Of a stretch of 64,000 nucleotides of DNA, positions 18,486 through 27,304 are shown piece after piece (the first letter of the stretch is position 1; each line of letters begins with the position of its first letter). A program made the translations under genes and the position numbers. Source of the stretch: Promethearchaeia archaeon (GTDB taxonomy: Archaea > Asgardarchaeota > Lokiarchaeia > Sigyniarchaeales > SOKP01); assembly GCA_029856105.1 (NCBI GenBank), contig JAHQWH010000015.1, forward strand, positions 1-64,000. Direction: 5' to 3'. The notes beneath the pieces are model-generated. The model had not been told where the DNA came from and did not search any database. It worked only from the letters and a program-made list of their open reading frames with translations.

Positions 18486-19790
18486 TTATTTAATCCAAGG
18501 GTCTGGTAATTTTAATCCTTCCAAGGCCTTATCTTCGAAGACTTGTTTAGCAACGTGCATTAATGACTTCTCGATTCCAGCGATATTGTGGTTTGTAGCA
18601 ACTAGAAGGTTTAACTTATTACAAATACCTTGATCGTTAGACCAGATATTATACAACAATATACCTCTAGGGGCTTCTACAACGCCTACACCGTTACCTT
18701 CTCGTGGTTCCACATCTAACGTCTTGCAATCGGGATTTACTATGTCAGGATCTTCAAGATATTGTGCTATTAATTCAATTGATTCTACTGCTTCAATAAT
18801 TCGAGCCCAATGATAGGCAAACGTGTGATGCGAAACATCGCCGATTTTGGCTTTCATTTCTTTTAAAGCCCCGTCAGCTAATGGTGTTGCCATTCGATCT
18901 GCACAATTAGTCATTGCTAGCGTATTTGCTCGATAAATGCCATCGGGATAACCTGCTGGTTTGTAATACATGTGGGTAGCATAAGAATGATCAGGAACAT
19001 GTTCTCCTAAAACATTTAGATAATCATGAACGTCGTAATCAATCTTTTTACCATCGGGAGTGACTATTCTAAGATCGCCATCGTAAATATCGTGTACTCC
19101 GTTTTTCGTCATACCAAGATAATAAGTTGGCACAACGCCTACATTAGCAACGACATCCCAATAATCAGTTACAACTTTTAGAGCGATATCAACTGTCTTC
19201 AACATGAAATCAACTTGCTCAGGAACCATTTTTAAAAACTTATCCCTTGCGGCTTCGTCCATCGGTTTTTTCATCCCACCGACTATAGCGGACACAGGAT
19301 GGACCGATTTTCCACCGATTTCAGCGCAGAGTTTTTGGCCGAAATCCATCATCTTCAATGCCATTGCTCCAACATCGGGCATCTTGTTTATCACGTGAAC
19401 GACATTCCTCAACGCTGGGTCTGCAAAAGGCCCTAAGAGGAAATCAGGTGCCGCTAACGCGTAAAAGTGCAACATATGCGATGAATACTGCTTCGCATTC
19501 ATTAACAATTGTCTAAGTTTATATGCAGCAGGAGGTATTTCAACGCCCCAAGCGTCTTCTACCGCTTTTGTTGGAGCTAAATGATGGGGAATAGGGCATA
19601 TTCCACAAATTCTTGGCGTAATCCTTGGTACATGCTCGCAATATCTGCCCTCGCAGAATTTCTCAAAAAATCTCGTTGAAGTGATATTAAATTGGGCGTC
19701 CTTTACCTTACCATCGTCTCCAATAACAATTCTTAATCCACCGTGTCCTTCTAATCGAGTGACTGGTTCAACTACTATTTCTTTTACCAT
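18486..19790 (-). CDS. vhuA: F420-nonreducing hydrogenase large subunit, truncated (VhuA/MvhA)
   Basis: 434 residues. Catalytic NiFe subunit that splits H2 in the cytosol. The N-terminal nickel motif RICGIC (C62, C65) and the family start VEPVTRLEGHGG are present. The protein ends at LKLPDPWIK without the C-terminal DPCxxC motif; that half of the nickel site is supplied by vhuU just downstream. The active site is thus built from two polypeptides. Adjacent vhuG supplies the electron-transfer subunit. vhuD/mvhD, the usual link to HdrA, is not in the operon. Confidence 0.95.
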   Translation of the reverse strand: MVKEIVVEPVTRLEGHGGLRIVIGDDGKVKDAQFNITSTRFFEKFCEGRYCEHVPRITPRICGICPIPHHLAPTKAVEDAWGVEIPPAAYKLRQLLMNAKQYSSHMLHFYALAAPDFLLGPFADPALRNVVHVINKMPDVGAMALKMMDFGQKLCAEIGGKSVHPVSAIVGGMKKPMDEAARDKFLKMVPEQVDFMLKTVDIALKVVTDYWDVVANVGVVPTYYLGMTKNGVHDIYDGDLRIVTPDGKKIDYDVHDYLNVLGEHVPDHSYATHMYYKPAGYPDGIYRANTLAMTNCADRMATPLADGALKEMKAKIGDVSHHTFAYHWARIIEAVESIELIAQYLEDPDIVNPDCKTLDVEPREGNGVGVVEAPRGILLYNIWSNDQGICNKLNLLVATNHNIAGIEKSLMHVAKQVFEDKALEGLKLPDPWIK

Positions 19791-19821
19791 TTTTTTTCCA
19801 CCTATTATTTATAATAAAATT

Positions 19822-21138
19822 TTATCTATAATTTTTGTTAGTCGCCAACGTAAACTTCTCAGCGAAGCCAAGCTTATCTTTTATCTGGACAAGCATTTCT
19901 TCTTTTGATAGAGCTACGTTATAACCTTTCTTTACTACATCGACATATCGTTCAATTTGGTCAACATTCCAACTCGTTTGTCCATAGCAACCAGAACAAG
20001 GCGTATTGACTTTTAAACACAATCCGCCACATCCCGCTCTTGTTATAGGTCCTGCGCAGAGATATCCTTGCTCGATTAAGCAATCCTCCATGTTAGGAAG
20101 CCCTTCGTAATCACGCTTAACTTTTGTCATTTGAGACTTACTCCCAATTTTTCGTGGACAAGTATCACATACAGTAGAAATCTCTGTAAAATCTCTACGA
20201 TTTTTCAAAAATGCCATAATCTTTGTTGCGATATTTCCAGTTTCATATGGGAGATTAGCTAATGGAGTTTGAGTTTCTCCTGTTTTTTTAACTTGCTGTA
20301 ATATATCTCCAGCAAGGTCAAAACCCGCCATTAGTGGTACGTTAAGGAAAAGCGTTAAGAACTCGTATAAATTCCTTTTATCGCCTGAACTGATTTGTTC
20401 GAGGTTCTCTGTCATTTGTGCTAATTTACCTACTCTCGAGGATACTGATTTTGCGGGTCCTAAGCATCCAACGCATGGATTTCCGTCGTCAGTACATTTT
20501 AAAGTACACCCTGTACTCGTAATGGGGCCAAAACATAATGTACCCTTCTCTAAAAAACAATTCTCGTTGTTTAGAGAGCAATCGTTGCAGAATGCAGTTT
20601 CACTCATAGGCTGTGGTTTTTGTCCAAGTAAAAATTCAACTGCCGAAAAAATTGCTTCAGGTTTAGGAGGACATCCACCCATGTAAACATCTACACTAAT
20701 AACTTCGTCAAGAGGAACTATTTTACTGGCAAAACCAGGCATATGTTCTTTTGGTTCCTTAGGATTCTCGTTAGTAATGGATTCTGCTTCGGTAAACTTC
20801 CTAGTGATTGCTTCTTGAATGTCCCATTGATTGGCTAATCCATGAACGCTTCCATAACACGCACACGAGCCGAAGGCAATAATGAGTTGACATTTTGCTC
20901 TCATTAACTTAGCGTTTTCTATGTCTGCATTGGTTCTCATACTGCCTTCAATAAAACCTACTAGAATATCTCCGTCTGGTCGTGCTTTTAACGAATCGTG
21001 CTTGAAATCAACGACAGCTGGCCAATAAACGATATCGAGTGCTGGAAGTATTTTTAACAATCCCAAATGTGCATTTAATAAGGATTGATGGCACCCCCAA
21101 CAATCTGAACTTTGCATAAAAGCTACTTTAACTGCCAT
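19822..21138 (-). CDS. vhuG: F420-nonreducing hydrogenase small subunit with duplicated Cys module (VhuG/MvhG)
   Basis: 438 residues against roughly 280-300 for typical MvhG. The N-terminal half carries the proximal cluster (DCWGC at 12-16, AFGSCACYG about 88-95, GGCPPKP about 154-160). After it come two copies of a Cys-rich module: residues about 184-226 (CNDCSL, CFGPITSTGC, PCVGCLGP) and about 324-386 (CDTCPR, CAGPITRAGC, PCSGCYGQ), separated by a 95-residue helical spacer. Each resembles the C-terminal two-cluster region of MvhG, so this subunit may hold extra iron-sulfur clusters. First gene of the operon; 31 bases precede vhuA. Confidence 0.93.
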   Translation of the reverse strand: MAVKVAFMQSSDCWGCHQSLLNAHLGLLKILPALDIVYWPAVVDFKHDSLKARPDGDILVGFIEGSMRTNADIENAKLMRAKCQLIIAFGSCACYGSVHGLANQWDIQEAITRKFTEAESITNENPKEPKEHMPGFASKIVPLDEVISVDVYMGGCPPKPEAIFSAVEFLLGQKPQPMSETAFCNDCSLNNENCFLEKGTLCFGPITSTGCTLKCTDDGNPCVGCLGPAKSVSSRVGKLAQMTENLEQISSGDKRNLYEFLTLFLNVPLMAGFDLAGDILQQVKKTGETQTPLANLPYETGNIATKIMAFLKNRRDFTEISTVCDTCPRKIGSKSQMTKVKRDYEGLPNMEDCLIEQGYLCAGPITRAGCGGLCLKVNTPCSGCYGQTSWNVDQIERYVDVVKKGYNVALSKEEMLVQIKDKLGFAEKFTLATNKNYR

Positions 21139-21281
21139 TTTTTATCATTTAATTAATTTTAATTTATGATTTTTGATTAATAAAATCTTAGTTGTGTTTA
21201 TTTAATCATAATTTTATAAAAAAAGTTATGTTTTTCTTCGATTTAAAATAAAAATTTTGCTAGAGTTCTACGATAGATTTA

Positions 21282-21583
21282 GAATGATCATTCAATTTCG
21301 AACATTCTTTTAGTTTGGGTTAATTAACACAAAGATTTATTTTGAATATTCATTCTTTTCGAATATTATTTGATCTTTTTTTTTCAAAATTTTCTAATAT
21401 TATTAAGGATTTTGATTAATTTGTAAAAAAAAATTGACTTTTCCTCTGAGAAAAGCTTAAAGTTATAAAAAAATTTCTGCTTTTCTTCATTCTGAATAAT
21501 TATATATTTTATTCAATATTATCCTTAGTGTTATTTATTGGATTGCATTGATTACTATAAAGATTTTTTTCGAATACTCATTC
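21282..21583. promoter_or_regulatory. Three GAATnnTCATTC operator-like motifs
   Basis: The sites are 21282-21293 (GAATGATCATTC, a perfect 12-bp palindrome), 21344-21355 (GAATATTCATTC) and 21572-21583 (GAATACTCATTC). The second and third are each followed by a TCGAATA stretch four to six bases later. Related but weaker sequences occur upstream of the TusA operon (27315-27326, and GAATGATTC at 27547-27555). Repeated palindromes in a promoter gap suggest a dimeric regulator; which one is unknown. Confidence 0.4.
21330..21520 (+). repeat. Diverged intergenic block A (partner 27305-27515)
   Basis: Shares in the same order and orientation a TTTTGAATAT stretch, ATTTGATCTTT, AAATTGACTTTTCC, GAGAAAAGCT and TTCTGAATAAT with block B. 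The best-kept part is a hairpin: CTTTTC (21438-21443), a six-base loop, GAAAAG (21450-21455). In block B the same stem is at 27442-27447 and 27454-27459, and only the loop differs. Confidence 0.6.
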
Positions 21584-21879
21584 TTATCGAATAAAATACG
21601 ATATAAATATTTAATCCTTTATGTACACTTTATAATCGTAAAATGTATTATAAACTTTTATAGATATCATAATTTTTTATCAAATTAATCTTCAGAAAGA
21701 TCGATGTCTCTTCTTATAATTAGAGCTTTGAAATTTTTGGAAATTATAATTTATTATAGGAAAAATTGGGAGTGAAATCCCGCCCACAATTAAAGTCTTG
21801 ATAATAATATCTTTGGACCTCCAAAAATAAAAAAATAAAAAAAATTTTAATATCAAATTCTACTTAGGATATTGAATTT

Positions 21880-22341
21880 TCATAATTTGGGTTTAATCTC
21901 ATAAATTATCGTAAAGATTCCAATTATTGATGTTATGCAAAAGATTATGAAGCATATTAACCCTAAAGTAAAGCTACCCCATGTAAGATTAGTTAATTGC
22001 CCTCCAACTAAATACAATTGTGTGAAAAAGACTCCTGATCCCACGATCATCATAATAAATAGAATTGTCATAAGTAGCTTATAATTGATATTTCTAACAA
22101 AATTTATTTTTATAATATTATACATAAAAAGACCGTTAATAATATATCCGCCAACAAAAACTCCAATTAATATCGTAGATGCTAAGAACATTATAAACAA
22201 CTTAACCATCGAAAAGTTTCCAATATTAGTATCTCTGAGAATATATAAAATAACTGAAAGAGCTATCAAAATGCATTGAATTATAAAAAATACAGTAAAT
22301 TTTTTTTTGTATTCTTGTTTTTTATCTCTTATTTCTTCCAT
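21880..22341 (-). CDS. Four-helix membrane protein, unknown
   Basis: 153 residues. A charged N-terminus (EEIRDKKQEYKKK) is followed by four hydrophobic helices at about 14-33, 43-73, 85-108 and 118-146. No family recognised. It follows the formate transporter on the same strand with a 39-base gap, so it may be the second gene of that unit; a small accessory membrane protein is one possibility. Confidence 0.6.
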   Translation of the reverse strand: MEEIRDKKQEYKKKFTVFFIIQCILIALSVILYILRDTNIGNFSMVKLFIMFLASTILIGVFVGGYIINGLFMYNIIKINFVRNINYKLLMTILFIMMIVGSGVFFTQLYLVGGQLTNLTWGSFTLGLICFIIFCITSIIGIFTIIYEIKPKL

Positions 22342-22380
22342 TACTCCTCACTAATTTATTTATAATAATAAAAAAAAAAA

Positions 22381-23493
22381 TTAAATTCTTATTGATATTT
22401 TCTTAAAAACAATTCTCAAGATTATGCTGATGCCAATTACATAAACGATTATTACAATTGGAATGATAATAGTGACCATCAGATTACCTAACATCGGAAT
22501 TTCTAAGAAAGATATTCGTGCATAGCCAGAAGCAGGGGTAATACCAGTTTCAAGTATCATCGCAATTCCTCCAGGAGCAATAATATAGGCTAAAACTAAA
22601 ATTACTCCTCCTATTATCAATGGAATAAGTTGTTTAAGTACTAATCCAATACGCTTTGCATCTGAATGATTAATCTTCTCAGTTTCTTCAATATTATTGC
22701 ATCCCGTAGTGAACCAATAATTTAGACCCATAAAAACATATCCTCCAATCATATTACCAATTAATACGGGTAAAAAGTTGCAAATAAAAGCTTGCGACCA
22801 AGTCACATTAGCTCCACTGAAGATTCCAATGGGAAGAAAGAACATATTCGCGACAACGTGCTCAGATCCTACAGCAACAAATGCCATTATGGGAAACCAT
22901 ATGTTAACTACTTTCGCCATTAAATTATTGTTAGATTTTATGGCTTGGTATATAGCAAAATTTACCAAAAAGTTACAAATTATTCCTTTAAACAGCATTG
23001 TCATGAACCCACCAACGAAATCTGCGTTAACAAGAGCTATTTTTGCTTCAGCTATAGCAATTGCTTTTACACAAGCCGCTGCTCCGATGGTTGTTCCAAA
23101 GAGAAGTGCAAATCCTACAATCCACGCCCAAGTAATGGAACCAATTAAATTTCCACCGAGAGCTAAAAACCAGTTACGATAAGTTTCATTAGTTTTCACT
23201 TTCTTTGTATATTGTGCCATTGGAGTGATCATGCAATCTCCCGTAAAAAGATCAGCACCACCCATAAAGAGGATACCAATTAATCCGACTGGAAATACAG
23301 CAGCAAACATAAAGCCACTCCACTCAGAAGGCACCTTTTGGGATACTATTATTGCCAACATCCCTCCCAAGGCTATAAAGACTCCCGCATTCCAGCCTGT
23401 GAGTAAATTTACTACAAAAGATTGCTTCGTTTTTCTTTCTCCCGCAGAAGAAATAGCATCAATTGTTGGATCAAGACTAACATTTTTAGACAT
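22381..23493 (-). CDS. fdhC-like: Formate/nitrite transporter family channel (FocA/FdhC-like)
   Basis: 370 residues. FNT-family pentameric channel for formate or a related small anion. Visible motifs are GGMLAIIVSQ in the first helix, MGGADLFTGDCM in the re-entrant region and GNMIGGYVFMGLNYWF near the sixth helix. The protein is about 90 residues longer than usual because of an extra C-terminal pair of hydrophobic helices (about 295-365). It is divergent from the hdrC-hdrB-fdhA operon across a 296-base promoter gap, so formate is the most likely substrate. Confidence 0.9.
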   Translation of the reverse strand: MSKNVSLDPTIDAISSAGERKTKQSFVVNLLTGWNAGVFIALGGMLAIIVSQKVPSEWSGFMFAAVFPVGLIGILFMGGADLFTGDCMITPMAQYTKKVKTNETYRNWFLALGGNLIGSITWAWIVGFALLFGTTIGAAACVKAIAIAEAKIALVNADFVGGFMTMLFKGIICNFLVNFAIYQAIKSNNNLMAKVVNIWFPIMAFVAVGSEHVVANMFFLPIGIFSGANVTWSQAFICNFLPVLIGNMIGGYVFMGLNYWFTTGCNNIEETEKINHSDAKRIGLVLKQLIPLIIGGVILVLAYIIAPGGIAMILETGITPASGYARISFLEIPMLGNLMVTIIIPIVIIVYVIGISIILRIVFKKISIRI

Positions 23494-23617
23494 AATTTTT
23501 CATCAAGTTTTATCTTGTTTTATTTTATTTTATTTATTTTTTATTGATAGAATCAATTAAAAATTACTATTTAGAAAATTTTATAGTTTTTAAAACTTTT
23601 GGTGATCGGTTTTTTAA

Positions 23618-23633
23618 ATTAGGCATGCCTAAT
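23618..23633. promoter_or_regulatory. 16-bp palindrome between transporter and fdhA operon
   Basis: ATTAGGCATGCCTAAT is a perfect palindrome between the divergent promoters of the formate transporter and hdrC-hdrB-fdhA. The TTAGGC/GCCTAA half sites resemble DtxR/IdeR-type metalloregulator boxes. It may control both units. Confidence 0.55.
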
Positions 23634-23789
23634 AACTCGATCATATTATTGATTATCGTCTTCATTGATCCTTTTCGTAAACGGAATGTCGGATTTCGTA
23701 AAAAAGCTTATATAATATTTTAAATATTTTAAAATATCTAATAAAAAACAAAATTTAAAATTAAGGAGATAAAAAGGAGAAAAATTATA

Positions 23790-24272
23790 ATGGAAGTTAT
23801 TCGAATAAAATATGATAAAGACGATATAATTCAAAAAAGCGAAGAAGTTGAAGTTTGTTTTAAATGCTCTGCTTGTTCTTTATTTTGCCCAGTAACTCTA
23901 AATGTATCCAAATACGATATTGAAAACGCTTTCATTGCTCAATTATTTAACGCAGAAGAATCCGTAGCCTTAAAGGATGTATGGATGTGCTGTGTTTGTG
24001 AGAAGTGTTTAATGATATGTCCTCAAAATGCTGACCCTTCAGAAGTATTTAATAATCTTAAGCAATTATCTTATTTAAAAGGCTTAGCACCTGCTTCTGT
24101 ATATGGATTAGCAAAACAAATATTAAAGACGGGTATTGCGTTTGAAATTGGGGCAAAGTTAAACGCTAATAGGAAAAAACAAAATCTTAGAGAATTAACA
24201 CCAAATGATAACGTTATAAAAGATTTAAAAATCCTAGCAGAAAAAACTGCTTTAAAAACGGAGGCTGATTAA
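23790..24272 (+). CDS. hdrC: Heterodisulfide reductase subunit C homologue (set 2, formate-linked)
   Basis: 160 residues with two [4Fe-4S] motifs, CFKCSACSLFCP and CCVCEKCLMICP. Same fold as the other two HdrC proteins in the window but clearly diverged (shorter, and a different C-terminus). AGGAGATAAAAAGGAG lies just upstream of the ATG. The stop is three bases before the hdrB start, so translation is coupled. It is expected to carry electrons between a flavin/HdrA unit encoded elsewhere and the HdrB below. Confidence 0.9.
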   Translation: MEVIRIKYDKDDIIQKSEEVEVCFKCSACSLFCPVTLNVSKYDIENAFIAQLFNAEESVALKDVWMCCVCEKCLMICPQNADPSEVFNNLKQLSYLKGLAPASVYGLAKQILKTGIAFEIGAKLNANRKKQNLRELTPNDNVIKDLKILAEKTALKTEAD

Positions 24273-24274
24273 AA

Positions 24275-25150
24275 ATGGGTAAATATTTATTTTTTAAAGG
24301 TTGTACAATTCCTGCAAAATTACCCAATGTGGAAAGACTTGCATTAGATGTTCTACCAGAGATAGGAATTGAGCTAGTAGAAGAAGAAGGTTTCTCTTGT
24401 TGTCCTGATCCTATTCAGTTACAAGGAGCAAATCATAGTTTTTGGTTAGCTACTGCTGCGAGAAATTTAGCTATTGCTGAAGAAAAAGGATTAAATATTA
24501 TGACGCTGTGTAATGGTTGTTTAAATACACTAGCTATTGCTAATCACAAGTTAAAAGAAAATGCAGAATTAAGAGATGCTATTAATAAAATTTTAAGCGG
24601 AATTGGAAAAGAATTTAAAGGTACAATTGAAGTAAAGCACCTTTTACAAGTTTTAAAAGAGGACGTTAAATTAGATGCCTTGAAAAATAAGATTAAAAAA
24701 CCTTTAACTGGCTTAAAGATTGCAGGACATCCAGGATGTCATTTATTGATGCCAGACGAAATTCTAAAATTTGATGATCCTACCGATCCTATCATATACG
24801 ATAAATTCATTGAGGCTTTAGGTGCTACAGCAGTTGATTATTTATCAAAGATCGATTGTTGCGGAGTTTCATTAGCATTAGTCGGTAATAAAGAAGGAAA
24901 TAATAAAGCCATTCACACAAAAATAGCTGATGTTAAAAGTGCAGGTGCTCAAATACTTAGTACAGGCTGTCCATTTTGCTTTACTCAATTTGATATGGGT
25001 CAAATTACAGCTAGTAGAGAATATGCAGATCTTAAGGAAAATAGGATTCCTATTTTATATTCTGTTGAGTTAATCGCATTAGCAATGGGAAGAAGTCTCG
25101 ATGATATTGGATATAAAACACATAAAATAAAACCAGCTTTATCAATTTAG
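24275..25150 (+). CDS. hdrB: Heterodisulfide reductase subunit B homologue (set 2, formate-linked)
   Basis: 291 residues, two CCG domains: FSCCPDP and LCNGCLNTL in the first half; HPGCHLLMP, DCCGVSLALVG and GCPFCFTQFD in the second. All predicted cluster cysteines are present. Fifteen bases separate it from fdhA, with AGGAGG as ribosome site for that gene. The grouping Hdr-BC plus FdhA recalls formate-dependent Hdr complexes of methanogens, in which formate replaces H2 as electron donor. Confidence 0.92.
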   Translation: MGKYLFFKGCTIPAKLPNVERLALDVLPEIGIELVEEEGFSCCPDPIQLQGANHSFWLATAARNLAIAEEKGLNIMTLCNGCLNTLAIANHKLKENAELRDAINKILSGIGKEFKGTIEVKHLLQVLKEDVKLDALKNKIKKPLTGLKIAGHPGCHLLMPDEILKFDDPTDPIIYDKFIEALGATAVDYLSKIDCCGVSLALVGNKEGNNKAIHTKIADVKSAGAQILSTGCPFCFTQFDMGQITASREYADLKENRIPILYSVELIALAMGRSLDDIGYKTHKIKPALSI

Positions 25151-25164
25151 GAGGTAAAAAAAAA

Positions 25165-27234
25165 ATGATGAAAAAAATAAAAACTACATGTGTTTATTGC
25201 GGAACTGGTTGTCAAGTTTATCTTAAAGTACAAGACGGGAAAGTTGTTGCTACAAAGCCTGTAAGGGATGGTTTCAATCCAGGACACGGAAAACTATGTA
25301 TTAAAGGATGGAATATGCATGAATTTATAAACTCTCCCGAAAGATTAACAGATCCAATGATCAGGAAGAATGGATCTTTAAAAAAAGTAAGTTGGGATGA
25401 GGCAATACAGTATGTTGTTGATAATTTCAAAAAGATTATGGCAGAAGATCCAGGTAATAATCGCATACTTGCATGCCTGAGTTCAGCAAAGTGTACAAAT
25501 GAGGAGAATTATGTAATGCAAAAATTCGCTCGAGCTGTTTTGTACACTAATAATGTAGATCATTGTGCAAGATTATGTCATGCTTCCACTGTTGCAGGAT
25601 TAGGATCAGCATTCGGTTCAGGTGCGATGACTAACTCGATAGATGAAATTGCTGATGCAGATGTGATTTATATAACTGGGTCGAATACTAACGAACAACA
25701 TCCATTGATAGGTACTCAGATTTTAGAAGCTCTCGATAAAGGTGCGAAATTGGTAGTGGCAGATCCTAGAACGATCCCATTATCAGAGTTAGCTGTTGAA
25801 CATGGAGGAATTGCAATGACACATAGACCTGGAACAGATGTAGCTCTATTGAATGCAATAATGAATTATATAATAAGTAATGATCTTTATGACAAAAATT
25901 TTGTTGAAAACTACTGTGAAAATTTCGAAGGGCTTAAAAAAGTCGTTTCAGAGATGACTCCAGCTAAAGCAGCTAAAATTTGTGGTGTTAACGAAAAAGA
26001 TATAATTGAAGCAGCTAAAATTATTGCAGATGCTAAAGCTTGTTCTTTAATATACTCAATGGGAATAACGCAACATTCAACTGGTACGGATAACGTTAAA
26101 TCATGTGCTAATCTTCAAATGCTCTGTGGTAATGTGGGTAAATGGGCAACTGGTGTAAATCCACTACGAGGACAGCAGAATGTACAAGGAGCATGCGATT
26201 TAGGTGCTCTTGCTAATGTCTTTTCAAGTTATCAAAAAGTTGTTGAAGCCGACAAGCGAGAAAAAATGGCTAAAATCTGGGGAATTGATGCATCTAAAAT
26301 GGATGATAAAGTTGGTCTTACTGTTGTAGAAATGATGAATGCTGCTGTAGATGGAACTCTAAAATGTTTATGGGTTATGGGTGAAAATCCCATGGTAAGC
26401 GATCCAGATATTAATCATGTAAGAAAAGGGCTTAAAAAAGTATTTCTCGTTGTCCAAGATATATTTATGACACCAACTGCAGAATTAGCTGACGTTATTC
26501 TGCCAGCGGCTTCATTTGCTGAGACAGAAGGAACATTTACTAATACAGAAAGAAGAGTCCAGATGGTAAGGAAAGCTATAGAACCAATTGGAAATACAAA
26601 ACCTGATTGGGAAATTGTTGGACTTATTGCTAAAGCAATGGGATATAATGGGTTAATTTATTCACATCCTAAAGAAATCATGGATGAAATTAATAAAACG
26701 ACACCAATTTACGGCGGAATAACATGGGATCGATTAGAGAAAAATGAAAATGGGTTTCAATGGCCTTGTCCAAATCCATCTCATCCAGGGACTATATATC
26801 TACATAAAGGTGGTGCTTTTAGTCGGGGAAAAGGTTTTTTTAACGAATGTCCATTTATAGAACCAGCTGAGCTCCCTGATGATGAATATCCATTAATACT
26901 TTCAACAGGAAGAATATTGTGGCATTTCCATACAGGAACAATGAGCAGAAGATCTCCTACACTTAATGCACGAGTTCGTGAAGGTTATGTAGAAATAAGC
27001 AAAGAAGATGCGAATGATTTAGGAATCCTTGATGGAGAAAAAGTTAAAGTTAAATCTAGACGTGGCGAGATTGCAACTAAAGCAAAAATTACACATCGCG
27101 TTAAAAAGGGCTTAATATTTATTCCTTTTCACTTTAAAGAAGCAGCAGCTAATGTTCTGACAAATCCTGCATTAGATCCTATCGCAAAAATACCAGAATA
27201 TAAGGTTTGTGCTGCTAGAATAGAAAAATTATAA
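25165..27234 (+). CDS. fdhA: Formate dehydrogenase catalytic subunit (cysteine form)
   Basis: 689 residues, the normal length of archaeal FdhA. Molybdopterin enzyme that oxidises formate to CO2 or works in reverse. The N-terminal [4Fe-4S] cysteines are C9, C12, C16 and C45. The active-site motif CARLCHASTVAGLG has Cys138 followed by His139, where many homologues have selenocysteine, so this is the Cys form even though the genome uses selenocysteine in vhuU. Molybdopterin-binding segments and the C-terminal MoCo-binding domain are complete. No FdhB/beta subunit follows; electrons may go directly to Hdr. MobA is encoded at 39.9 kb. Confidence 0.93.
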   Translation: MMKKIKTTCVYCGTGCQVYLKVQDGKVVATKPVRDGFNPGHGKLCIKGWNMHEFINSPERLTDPMIRKNGSLKKVSWDEAIQYVVDNFKKIMAEDPGNNRILACLSSAKCTNEENYVMQKFARAVLYTNNVDHCARLCHASTVAGLGSAFGSGAMTNSIDEIADADVIYITGSNTNEQHPLIGTQILEALDKGAKLVVADPRTIPLSELAVEHGGIAMTHRPGTDVALLNAIMNYIISNDLYDKNFVENYCENFEGLKKVVSEMTPAKAAKICGVNEKDIIEAAKIIADAKACSLIYSMGITQHSTGTDNVKSCANLQMLCGNVGKWATGVNPLRGQQNVQGACDLGALANVFSSYQKVVEADKREKMAKIWGIDASKMDDKVGLTVVEMMNAAVDGTLKCLWVMGENPMVSDPDINHVRKGLKKVFLVVQDIFMTPTAELADVILPAASFAETEGTFTNTERRVQMVRKAIEPIGNTKPDWEIVGLIAKAMGYNGLIYSHPKEIMDEINKTTPIYGGITWDRLEKNENGFQWPCPNPSHPGTIYLHKGGAFSRGKGFFNECPFIEPAELPDDEYPLILSTGRILWHFHTGTMSRRSPTLNARVREGYVEISKEDANDLGILDGEKVKVKSRRGEIATKAKITHRVKKGLIFIPFHFKEAAANVLTNPALDPIAKIPEYKVCAARIEKL

Positions 27235-27304
27235 CCTTTTTTTTACTTTTTTTTTTACTTTTTTAATAACTACGCACTTTAAGCAACGGATATTTTTATT
27301 AAAA

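Larger units (their letters stand above)
21139..21879. other. Long intergenic region upstream of the hydrogenase operon, 741 bp
   Basis: Very AT-rich and apparently non-coding on both strands. It is the leader side of vhuG (minus strand). It contains three GAATnnTCATTC motifs, a block shared with the 27.3-27.5 kb gap, a small GC-richer fold around 21765-21793 (GGGA and TCCC around GTGAAA, nested between ATTG and CAAT), and a TTTGGA/TCCAAA hairpin near 21811-21824 followed by an A-rich run, which on the minus strand would read as T-rich. The last two are unassigned. Confidence 0.5.

Noticed and set aside
21765-21824. A second SECIS or riboswitch in the hydrogenase leader gap
   Set aside because: The GGGA/TCCC and TTTGGA/TCCAAA folds are short, and no coding frame with an in-frame TGA precedes them; too weak to call.
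22778-23182. 134-codon open frame opposite the formate transporter
   Set aside because: It lies wholly inside a well-supported transporter gene on the other strand and has low-complexity translation; treated as a shadow.
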